Positions 19,202 to 27,374 of a stretch of 64,000 nt of DNA are shown one piece after another. The notes beneath the pieces were generated by a model. It saw only the letters and a list, made by a program, of their open reading frames with translations, made no database searches and had not been told where the DNA came from. Origin of the DNA: CAWHYG01 sp963833505 (GTDB taxonomy: Bacteria; Eisenbacteria; RBG-16-71-46; CAIMUX01); the NCBI GenBank assembly GCA_963833505.1, contig CAWHYG010000006.1:62001-126000 (forward strand). The letters run 5' to 3'. How positions within the stretch are numbered: position 1 is the stretch's first letter; each line of letters starts with the position of its first letter. The position numbers and the translations under genes were made by a program.

Positions 19202-19244
19202 GGGATCTGATCTCCGATTGCCTGGAAGGCGGTTTCAGGCAGAA

Positions 19245-19312
19245 GTGTCCGGTTCTGCCACGCGAGGAGGCGGAGTTCATCTCCGGTCTCACAAAACCGG
19301 CGGACCGGACAC
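19245..19312 (+). promoter_or_regulatory. inverted repeat between lanA and lanC, possible partial terminator or processing hairpin
   Basis: GTGTCCGGT (19245-19253) is the exact reverse complement of ACCGGACAC (19304-19312), and a smaller CCGGT/ACCGG stem nests inside. It lies in the 175-base gap after the precursor gene, where lanthipeptide operons often attenuate transcription so that precursor exceeds enzymes. The structure is seen; the role is inference. Confidence 0.35.
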
Positions 19313-19376
19313 CTCATCATCTCCCGGGCCCCGGTTCTCGCCTTTGAAGAGACCGATCGAGCGCAAGGAGGAGGTC

Positions 19377-20729
19377 ATGACGAACCTACAAGCAACTGCG
19401 GCCGGGACCCGGGTGCCATCGAGAAACTCAACCGGGTGGCGTCCCCTCTTGCGGGGCGCTGAGGCAGCCCGGGCCCGAGAGGCGGTCGTGGCGATCGCGG
19501 AAGCCATCCTCGATCAACCGCCGGTCAGAGAACTCCAGGATGCCCGTGAGCAGGACGGCCGCTTGCCGGACGACGCCACGCTCGCAAGCGGCGACGCCGG
19601 ATTGGCGCTCTTCTATGCCTACATGGCCCAATCCGGCCTTGGGGAAGACCACAGGGAAACCGCGATCAGGCTTTTGCACAGATCCGCCGAGAGCCTCGCC
19701 GTCGAATCGTTGCTGCCCTGGCTTCACGAGGGTTTCACGGGAGTCGCCTGGGCGGTCGAACATCTCGGTTCCCGTCTCTTCGGTTCCAGTGACGAGGATC
19801 CGAACGAATCCATCGACGAAGCCTTGGAGACCTTCCTGGCCCACCCGTTCCAAACCGGGGAGTTTGAACTGCTCACCGGCCTCTCGGGGCTGGGAGTCTA
19901 CGCTCTGGAGCGGCTTCCCCGGCCATCAGCAAGACTCCTTCTGAGGCGGATCGTCGATCGATTGGACGAATTGGCGGTGAAAAGCCCCGGAGGCATCGTG
20001 TGGCCGAGCGGCGCCGCGCGCACTCCGAGCACGCTCGTGGGTTCACCTCGAAATGAGCTTCGCTACAACCTCGGCCTCTCCCACGGCATTCCGGGTGCGA
20101 TCGCGTTCCTGGGAGCCGCGTATGCGGCCGGAATCTCTCGGAAAAAGGTGAAGGCTCTTCTGGATGGCGCCATGAGCTGGTTCCTCCAGCAGGAACTTCC
20201 CGCCGCGTCCCGATCGCGCTTCCCCACCGTGGTGATCGAAGGCGTCGAGCCGAAGGCTTCGCGACTCGCGTGGTGCTACGGCGATGCGGGGATTGCCGCC
20301 GCCCTCATGTCCGCCGCGCTGCACACGGGGGAGCGGAGTTGGGAGATGAAGGCCACCGAGATCGCGATAGCCGCGGCGAATCGATCGTTCCCGAGCTCGG
20401 AGGTCGCGGACGCCGGGCTCTGTCACGGCGCCGCGGGCCTTGCCCACGTCTTCAACCGGCTCTACGCAGCGACCGGAGAGGAGGCCCTGGCCGAGGCCTC
20501 GCGCCGGTGGTTTCTTACCGCCCTCTCCATGAGGGAGCCCGGTACGGGAATCGGCGGCTATCTCAGTTGGGAGCCCGTGGAAGGGGGAGGATCCGGTTGG
20601 GTGGCTGGAAGTGGCTTCCTGACCGGTGCTTCCGGGATCGCCCTGGCCTTCCTCGGCGCGATCACGGACGTGGAGCCCGAGTGGGACCGGGTTCTCCTGA
20701 CGAACCTGCCGGTCAAGGAATGGAGGTAG
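19377..20729 (+). CDS. lanC: lanthionine synthetase C-like cyclase (LanC)
   Basis: Zinc enzyme that adds Cys thiols to dehydrated Ser/Thr in the precursor core, closing the rings. 450 residues from MTNLQATAAG, preceded by AAGGAGGAGGTC. Zinc ligands are visible as Cys300 in AWCYGD and Cys349-His350 in LCHGAAGL; LGLSHGIPG (catalytic-region His) and LLTGLSGLGVYAL belong to the alpha-toroid repeats. It is a stand-alone LanC, not fused to a dehydratase, which with the adjacent LanB defines class I. Four bases separate its stop from lanB. Confidence 0.94.
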   Translation: MTNLQATAAGTRVPSRNSTGWRPLLRGAEAARAREAVVAIAEAILDQPPVRELQDAREQDGRLPDDATLASGDAGLALFYAYMAQSGLGEDHRETAIRLLHRSAESLAVESLLPWLHEGFTGVAWAVEHLGSRLFGSSDEDPNESIDEALETFLAHPFQTGEFELLTGLSGLGVYALERLPRPSARLLLRRIVDRLDELAVKSPGGIVWPSGAARTPSTLVGSPRNELRYNLGLSHGIPGAIAFLGAAYAAGISRKKVKALLDGAMSWFLQQELPAASRSRFPTVVIEGVEPKASRLAWCYGDAGIAAALMSAALHTGERSWEMKATEIAIAAANRSFPSSEVADAGLCHGAAGLAHVFNRLYAATGEEALAEASRRWFLTALSMREPGTGIGGYLSWEPVEGGGSGWVAGSGFLTGASGIALAFLGAITDVEPEWDRVLLTNLPVKEWR

Positions 20730-20733
20730 GCCG

Positions 20734-23700
20734 ATGTCCGCCCTTGACCAGACCCGTCGAATCAAGCTGATCCCCTCCGATTTCTTTGTCTTCCGAACGC
20801 CGCTCCTGCCGTACCAGGAGTTCCTGGATTGGACGGAGGGAATGACGGCGCCGGCGGCGGTGGACGACCCGGTGAAGCTGAAGGAGGCGCTGGCCCGAGA
20901 CCGGGGCCGGCTGCGGGCGCATCTCCGGGGATTCATCGATCGACCGGAGATCCGCGAGGCCCTCCATATTGCCTCCCCGAGTTTCGAGCAAAGCCTCCGG
21001 CTCTGGATGGAGGAACCGGACAGCGAAAAGGGTCAAAGCGCCGAAGAGTCCCTGGTTCGCTATTTCGTTCGGGCCGTGAGCCGCTGTACGCCTTTCGGAC
21101 TGTTCGCGGGGTATTCCATCGGCACCATCGGCGAACAGACGAATCTCGCCCTGGTTGGAAGACCGGAGTACGAACGCCACAGCCGGCTGGCCATGTACTA
21201 CCTGATCACGGTTGCGGAAGCGATCGCGAAGGACCCGGCACTCAAGGACGAGCTCCGATTCCGGCCGAATCCGAGCATCTACACCGCGGCCGGCCGCCTG
21301 CGCTACGTGGAGACCCGGGTAACCGAAGATGGCCAGACCTTCCATCTGGTCGCGGTCGAGTCGACCGAGTTCCTGGATCTGGCCTTGCGGTTGGCTGGCC
21401 AGGGCGCACTTCCCGCGGCGATCGCCGGCGGAATCGTGGAGAGAGATCCTGAAATCTCCGTCGAGGAGGCTCGAGCGTATGTGGAAGAACTGATCCAGAG
21501 CGGGCTCCTCGTGCCGGACCTCGGGCCGGCGCTCACCGGCCGGGAAGCCATTCACGGGCTGCTCGACCAGCTCCGAGGCTATCCGCATCTGGCCGCGGTG
21601 CTGGACCGGCTGGCGGAGGCACAGCGCCTGATCGAGGCGATGGATGCAGACGGATTGGGGAATCCGCCCGAGCGCTATCGCGCCATCGCCGAGCGACTCT
21701 CCGGGCTTCCGGCGAAACTGGATTCCAAGGAGCTCTACCAGGTCAATCTGATCAAGCCGGCTCCGAACGCCACCCTGGGCAGGCAGGTCGTCGATGAGGT
21801 CATTCGTGGCATCGAGCTTCTCTATGATCTCGCCGCTCCTCCGGGGGACGATCCGTTTTCGAGATTCCGCCGCGACTTCGAAACCCGCTACGGCGATCGG
21901 GAGGTCCCTCTGGTCGAGGCCCTGGACGAGGAGACCGGAATCGGTTTCGACGCTGCGACGACGCCGGCCGCCTACCCGTCGCCCCTCCTCGAAGGTCTGG
22001 CCTTTCCGATCGACCGCGAGGACTCCGTCACGCTCCGGGCCAGGGAAATTGCCCTGATGACCCTGGTAGAGCAGGCCCTGATCCGAGGTGAAAACGAGAT
22101 CCGCCTCGAAACCGATCTGATCGACCGGCTCCGTCGGAAAGACAAGGTCGGGCCTCCGGACGCTTTCACCGTCATGGTCAAGATCGCCGCCTCCTCGGAA
22201 GACGCGCTGGAAGGTGGCGACTATCGTCTCCTGCTGGGTGACGTCTGTGGGCCGTCAGGCGCGGAGCTTTTCGGTCGGTTCACGCAGGGAGATCCGCGGC
22301 TCAGCAGGCTCGTGCACGACCATGTTCAACATGAACAAGCCCTGCGGCCGGATGCCATCTTCGCCGAGGTCGTCCATGCTCCCGAGGGAAGAACCGCCAA
22401 CGTCGTCTCCCGCTCCGCTCTCCATACCCATGAGATTCCGTTCCTCGGCCGCGGCGGCGCCACCGATGACCAATCCCTGCCCGTGACCGATCTGCTGGTA
22501 TCCGTGAGCGAGGGGCGGATTGTCCTCCGTTCCCGGCGCCTGGAACGGGAGGTCATCCCCCGGCTGAGCAACGCCCACAATTTTTCCGCTTCGCGTCAGG
22601 GGATCTACCGTTTCCTCTGCTGGCTCCAGCATCAGGACTCCCAGTCCGTCAGCCACATGCTCTGGGGCGCTCTGGATCGCCTTCCGTACCTGCCCCGGCT
22701 CGTCCACGGACGATTCGTCCTCTCTCGCGCGCAGTGGCGGGTCAACCATGATGAGCTGGCCAGCGTGCAGAAGCTGGAGGATGGGGAGGGTTTCCGGGCC
22801 GTTCAAACCTGGCGGACCCAGCGCCGGCTTCCGAGAATCGTGGTGGTCGTCGAGCTCGATCACGAGCTGCTGGTGGACTTTGACAACGTGCTCAGCGTCG
22901 GATCCTTTCTTGAGCTGTTGAAGAGTCGCGGCCATCTGGTTGTCGCGGAGATGCTCCCCGGACCGGATCAGCTCGCGGTTCATGGTCCCGAGGGCCGGTT
23001 CGTCAGCGAGATCATCGTTCCACTTCGCCAGGTGCGGGAACATCCGCCGATGCAGGAGGCCCGAGGACGTTTCGCGCCGGGCTCACTGCCGCGGCGCTTT
23101 TCCCCCGGTTCCGGATGGCTTTACGGCAAGCTCTATACCGGCACCGCCACGGCGGACCAGCTTCTCCGCGGGCCGATCCAGGACCTGGTGGCAAAAGCGA
23201 TCGGATCCGGCCTGGTCGATCAATGGTTCTTCATCCGCTTCCAGGACCCCGAATTCCACCTGCGTGTCCGATTCCACGGCTCGGCGGAGAGCATGATCCA
23301 GGGACTCCTGCCGATCTTCCACGAGACTTCGGAGTCGCTGCTGAAAGATGGCCGGGTCTGGCGCGTCGATCTCGGTACCTATGATCGGGAGATCGTCCGC
23401 TACGGCGGCCCGGAGGGGATGCTTCTGGCCGAGCGTCTCTTCCGCGAGGACAGTGACGCAACCATCAAGCTCATGCACCCGGCGGTCGCGAACCCGACGG
23501 GCGACGCCCGCTGGCTTCTTACGCTTCTGGGAATCGATCTGCTTCTCGAAGGCGCGGGCTGTGAGGTGGGAGCGAAGCTCGCGCTGATGAAACGGCTGCG
23601 GGAGGGCTTCGCGGCCGAACTCAAGGTCGACAAGCCTCTCACCGTGCTTCTGGGCAGGAAGTACCGGGACACCAGCGGCGCCATCGCCGCTCTCCTTGAC

Positions 23701-23997
23701 CGCAAGATCGGGGAGAACGACGTGCTGGCCTTTGGACTCGACGTCCTCCGAGAGCGATCGGACCGCCTCGCCCCCGTCTTGGACGAGTTGCAGAGCCTCG
23801 TGCGCCACCGCCGCCTGTCGGTCAGTCCCGAGGACTGGATGACCAGCGTGATCCACCTGCATGTGAACCGGATGCTCCAGGCCGCGCACCGCGCCCAGGA
23901 GCTGGTTCTCTACGATCTACTGACCCGCCACTACGAGTCGCAGATCGGAAGGGCTCGGCAGGCGCAAGCCAGACGGGCGGAAAGGGTGGGTGTATAA
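20734..23997 (+). CDS. lanB: full-length class I lanthipeptide dehydratase (LanB)
   Basis: Glutamyl-tRNA-dependent dehydratase that activates Ser/Thr of the core by glutamylation, then eliminates glutamate to give Dha/Dhb. 1087 residues, so both halves are in one chain: an N-terminal glutamylation domain (IASPSFEQSLRLWM, VSRCTPFGLFAGYSIG near residue 120) and a C-terminal elimination (SpaB_C-like) domain (GSGWLYGKLYTGTATADQLL near residue 790; QWFFIRFQDPEFHLRVRFHG; DREIVRYGGPEGM). Single-domain split LanBs and thiopeptide types are therefore excluded. The stop TAA is immediately followed by the ATG of the transporter gene. Confidence 0.95.
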   Translation: MSALDQTRRIKLIPSDFFVFRTPLLPYQEFLDWTEGMTAPAAVDDPVKLKEALARDRGRLRAHLRGFIDRPEIREALHIASPSFEQSLRLWMEEPDSEKGQSAEESLVRYFVRAVSRCTPFGLFAGYSIGTIGEQTNLALVGRPEYERHSRLAMYYLITVAEAIAKDPALKDELRFRPNPSIYTAAGRLRYVETRVTEDGQTFHLVAVESTEFLDLALRLAGQGALPAAIAGGIVERDPEISVEEARAYVEELIQSGLLVPDLGPALTGREAIHGLLDQLRGYPHLAAVLDRLAEAQRLIEAMDADGLGNPPERYRAIAERLSGLPAKLDSKELYQVNLIKPAPNATLGRQVVDEVIRGIELLYDLAAPPGDDPFSRFRRDFETRYGDREVPLVEALDEETGIGFDAATTPAAYPSPLLEGLAFPIDREDSVTLRAREIALMTLVEQALIRGENEIRLETDLIDRLRRKDKVGPPDAFTVMVKIAASSEDALEGGDYRLLLGDVCGPSGAELFGRFTQGDPRLSRLVHDHVQHEQALRPDAIFAEVVHAPEGRTANVVSRSALHTHEIPFLGRGGATDDQSLPVTDLLVSVSEGRIVLRSRRLEREVIPRLSNAHNFSASRQGIYRFLCWLQHQDSQSVSHMLWGALDRLPYLPRLVHGRFVLSRAQWRVNHDELASVQKLEDGEGFRAVQTWRTQRRLPRIVVVVELDHELLVDFDNVLSVGSFLELLKSRGHLVVAEMLPGPDQLAVHGPEGRFVSEIIVPLRQVREHPPMQEARGRFAPGSLPRRFSPGSGWLYGKLYTGTATADQLLRGPIQDLVAKAIGSGLVDQWFFIRFQDPEFHLRVRFHGSAESMIQGLLPIFHETSESLLKDGRVWRVDLGTYDREIVRYGGPEGMLLAERLFREDSDATIKLMHPAVANPTGDARWLLTLLGIDLLLEGAGCEVGAKLALMKRLREGFAAELKVDKPLTVLLGRKYRDTSGAIAALLDRKIGENDVLAFGLDVLRERSDRLAPVLDELQSLVRHRRLSVSPEDWMTSVIHLHVNRMLQAAHRAQELVLYDLLTRHYESQIGRARQAQARRAERVGV

Positions 23998-26301
23998 ATG
24001 TCTCGGTATCCTTGCGCCCTTCAGTACGACTCGACCGACTGCGCGATCGCCTGCCTGGTCAGCGTGGCTCATTACCATGGACGCCGTCCCTTCTGGTCGA
24101 AATTGCGGGAGATTGCGAAAACGGGTCGTGACGGGACAAGTCTGCTCGGTCTGGCGGAAGCCGCCCGGGCCGCGGGCTTTGACGCTCGGATGGTCGAGTC
24201 CGAAACGCGCGACTTGAGCGGTGTGCCGATGCCCCTGATCGCTCATCTCCGGAACGGCGATCGCAACCACTATGTCGTTGTCTATGGAGTGCGCAGGGGC
24301 CAGGTGCGGGTCGCGGACCCCGCCGTCGGGGTCCACCAGGAACCGATGGCGGTTTTCCTCGCCCGATGGACCGGGACCATGCTTCTCCTATCGCCCGATC
24401 GCGATCTGCCCGAGGAGCTCGAAGCGCCGAATCTGGGGTTGCGATTCGCCAAGGTCATCATGCCGCACCGGAGGTTGCTGGCGGCCGCGGTTCTGGGCGC
24501 GGCTGCCATGTCCGGCCTGAGCTATGGCAGCTCCTACCTCTTCGGCTACCTGGTCGACCATGTCTATCCAACGGGGCGCGCCGCGGCGCTTGGCCTGGTC
24601 GGGACCGTGCTCTTGAGCCTGGCGATCGTCACCGCCCTGATGACCCTGGCCAATGGACTGGTTCAGATCGCACTGGGTCAGAGAGTCACGAAAGAGCTGC
24701 TTCTGTCCGTGCTCCGGAGACTGCTGCGCCTTCCTCTGGCCTATTTTGAATCGCGGCAAAGCGGTGACATCGTCCACCGTGTCAACAATCTTCTCTACGT
24801 CGCGGAGAGCGTGGCCCAGATCCCGGTGACGCTCGTGTTGTACGGTTCCATGGTCATCTTGAGCGGCACCTTGCTCTATTTGAAGAACTGGCAGGTCGCT
24901 CTTGCCGTGACCTGTCTCTTCCCTGTGCTCCTGCCGCTCACGATCCTGATTCGGAAACGCCTGCAAGTCCTCTACATGGAAAGCCTGGGGGCGCAAGGGG
25001 CGGTGCAGGCCGCTGCCATGTCCGCGCTCGGCGCCATCGCCACCATCAAGGCCTGCGGATCGGAAGGCCAGGTCACGGAAGGCATCCAATCGAAGATGCT
25101 GGACGTGCTCCGCTTGGAACGCAGGACCGGGAGACTCACACTGATTCCGAACGCGATCGACGGGCTGGTGTTTTCGACGGCCATCGTGATGATCTACTGG
25201 CGCGGCGGATCGATGCTGATGCACCACCAGATCAGCCTGGGTCAGCTCGTGACCTGCGTGGCGCTGGTGGGCTCGATGTTTCCCGCGTTTCAAGCGCTGG
25301 TCGGAACGAGCCTGCAGGTCCAGCGCGTCCTGGCCTATTTGGAGCGAGCCACGGACATCCTCGACGTGGAGCCCGAGCGCGGCCACGGCGAGGGTCTCGT
25401 TCCGGCCGGCGGCTTTCGGGGTGAGATTGATCTGGAGGGCGTGTCCTTCCGTTACGGACATGGCAATGCCGTCGTTTCCGATGTGACGTTTCGGGTTCAC
25501 CCCGGCGAGTGGGTCGCGATCGTAGGTGAGAGCGGCTCGGGGAAGAGCACGCTCTTGAAGCTGATCCAGAGGTTCTACGATCCTGAGGAAGGCCGGATCC
25601 TGGTGGACGGAATCGACCTGCGGGAGGCCCGGTTGAGCGAGTGGCGCGCGATGACCAGCGCGGTCGATCAGGAATGCCAGGTCTTCCCGGGTTCGATCCG
25701 GGAGAACCTGCGACTGGGTGGACCCGATCCGGATCCCGAAAGTCTCGCCCGCGCTTCATGGATCGCCGGGTTGAACGAGCTCATTCAAACCCTTCCGGAT
25801 CTCTACGAGACCAGAATCGGTGACCACGGCGTCGGAATTTCCGGCGGCGAAAGACAGCGGATGGCCATGGCGCGGGCCGTGATGCGCCGCCCCCGAGTTC
25901 TCCTGCTGGACGAGGCCACGGCGCATCTGGACCCGATGATGGAGCGGGAAATCTTCGCCCGGCTGGGCAGGGAGATGAAGGGGACCACGATCATCATGGC
26001 AACCCACAGAACCGCACTGGCAAAGCTCGCGGATCGGGTGATCGTGATGGCCGGCGGGCGAGTCATCCAGGACGGAGCTCCCGGCGAGCTGATTGCCCGG
26101 GGTGGCGCGTTCGAGCGGATTTGCGAGCTGGCTGGGCAGTCCGGGCCTCTGGAACCAGAATCTCTCAACGCCTCCACGCCTGCAGCGGAACGTGAGCGGT
26201 GGAGCGAGGATTCCCGGCCTCCAGGGATTCACCGCGACCCCACCGGCCATCGGCTTCTTCGGCAACGACGCCGGCGGCGGGCTCGGCAGGTTCCGGGGTG
26301 A
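23998..26301 (+). CDS. lanT: C39-peptidase-containing bacteriocin ABC transporter (LanT type)
   Basis: Inner-membrane exporter that removes the leader after the double-Gly and transports the core. 767 residues. The N-terminal C39 protease (about 1-140) has QYDSTDCAIACL with catalytic Cys15, NHYVVVYG with His91 and VADPAVG with Asp107. The membrane domain follows (about 160-440, six hydrophobic segments), then the ATPase with Walker A GESGSGKST near residue 510, signature SGGERQRMAMA and Walker B VLLLDEATAHLD near 635. All catalytic residues are intact. The last 50 residues are Arg/Pro-rich and atypical. It starts directly on the lanB stop. Confidence 0.95.
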   Translation: MSRYPCALQYDSTDCAIACLVSVAHYHGRRPFWSKLREIAKTGRDGTSLLGLAEAARAAGFDARMVESETRDLSGVPMPLIAHLRNGDRNHYVVVYGVRRGQVRVADPAVGVHQEPMAVFLARWTGTMLLLSPDRDLPEELEAPNLGLRFAKVIMPHRRLLAAAVLGAAAMSGLSYGSSYLFGYLVDHVYPTGRAAALGLVGTVLLSLAIVTALMTLANGLVQIALGQRVTKELLLSVLRRLLRLPLAYFESRQSGDIVHRVNNLLYVAESVAQIPVTLVLYGSMVILSGTLLYLKNWQVALAVTCLFPVLLPLTILIRKRLQVLYMESLGAQGAVQAAAMSALGAIATIKACGSEGQVTEGIQSKMLDVLRLERRTGRLTLIPNAIDGLVFSTAIVMIYWRGGSMLMHHQISLGQLVTCVALVGSMFPAFQALVGTSLQVQRVLAYLERATDILDVEPERGHGEGLVPAGGFRGEIDLEGVSFRYGHGNAVVSDVTFRVHPGEWVAIVGESGSGKSTLLKLIQRFYDPEEGRILVDGIDLREARLSEWRAMTSAVDQECQVFPGSIRENLRLGGPDPDPESLARASWIAGLNELIQTLPDLYETRIGDHGVGISGGERQRMAMARAVMRRPRVLLLDEATAHLDPMMEREIFARLGREMKGTTIIMATHRTALAKLADRVIVMAGGRVIQDGAPGELIARGGAFERICELAGQSGPLEPESLNASTPAAERERWSEDSRPPGIHRDPTGHRLLRQRRRRRARQVPG

Positions 26302-26546
26302 GGAGCTTCCGGTCGTCGCGTTGGGATGAGCCTTCTCCGTCTCCGATGTAGGAGCCTCCTCCACTTTGTAGGACTCTCCGCCGCAGGCCGCGGGTCGGTG
26401 CGCGCGGAATCCACGGGGGCGCCGTCCGACGGAGTCGAAACCGTTTCCGGCGGGCCTTTCCGCGTTTCGGCCACCTTCCCTCGCCGCTGGCATGATTCCT
26501 GTTTTGTTCATGGGGGCGATGAACCAGTGAGAAGGGAGTGTGACTC

Positions 26547-27210
26547 ATGAATTCCAAGAAGATTGAGAAACCGCAAACCACACGGACGCCCGGCGGATCG
26601 CATCTGAGGCGGATCGCCTTGATCTCCGCGGCGGTGGCCGCGATTGCAGCGCTCACCGGCCCGATCAACCCGGCCCGGGCCGCGCGCAACAACTTCGGAC
26701 TGGACGCCGCGTTTGACCAGACGCGCCATGCGGATAGTGGATCCCTGCTCGGCGGCATTCACCTCGACGTGGCCGTTCTTCCCTTCCTCGGAGTCGAAGG
26801 GCAGGTTGACTACCGGAGCAAGGAGAATTACGGCCCGGGCGGGTTCATGCCCGGCTCGGTGTCGACGACGACCGTTCCCGTGCTTCTCACCGGAAAGCTC
26901 TATCTGCCGGCGGGATCCGGCTGGGAGCCGTATTTCCTGGCCGGAACGGGCTGGTACCGGACCACCTATGATTACTCGTCGACTTTTGCCTCCGTGGTCG
27001 GCACGACGAGTGACACAGTCCAATCATTTGGCTGGCACCTGGGCCTGGGCACGGATCTCGACCTGGGGTCCGGCGCGCTTCTGTCGGTGGCGGGCCGGAT
27101 GGAATTCAATGATCCGCAGAGGAAGCTCGGCACTGAAGTCCAGCAGCACATGCGGGACCTCAAGGAAGACGCCTACGTGATCGATGTCGGCCTCAGCCAC
27201 ACCTTCTTGA
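26547..27210 (+). CDS. outer-membrane beta-barrel protein, stop codon displaced by an apparent 1-base insertion
   Basis: An N-terminal signal region (RRIALISAAVAAIAALTGPINPARA) is followed by alternating-hydrophobic beta strands such as LLGGIHLDVAVLPFLGVEGQV, GWEPYFLAGTGWYRTTY and DAYVIDVGLSHTF. If one T in TTCTTGA at 27204-27210 is extra, the protein ends ...LSHTF at 220 residues, with the C-terminal Phe expected of BAM-assembled barrels. As read, the frame runs on to 29804, antisense to a well-conserved peptidase, which is not credible. It is 245 bases downstream of lanT; an export or immunity role is speculative. Confidence 0.75.
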
Positions 27211-27315
27211 TCCGTGGGGCCAGAATGCTCTCGAAGTCCAAGGTGCTCTTGGATCGTGCGGGCTGTCCGGCAGTCCGACACGACCTCAGCCTCTGGCCCC
27301 TCCGTCGGCGGGGTA

Positions 27316-27340
27316 ACTTGGGGGGCTTTGCCCCCCAAGT
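27316..27340. terminator. perfect 11-bp hairpin between convergent genes
   Basis: ACTTGGGGGGC and GCCCCCCAAGT pair perfectly around a TTT loop. It lies between the outer-membrane gene (plus) and the S9 peptidase gene (minus), so it can stop transcription from both sides. No long T-run follows. Confidence 0.7.
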
Positions 27341-27374
27341 CGCCGAGACCGCGGCCACAAACGCAGAAAAGCGG

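Noticed and set aside
25756..26511. A minus-strand gene ending under lanT
   Set aside because: Its conserved-looking part is antisense to the ATPase Walker region, and the rest is low complexity.
26302..26546. A second lanthipeptide precursor after lanT
   Set aside because: Short frames exist on both strands, but none has a KETLRNI-like leader, a GG site with a Cys-containing core, or a ribosome site.
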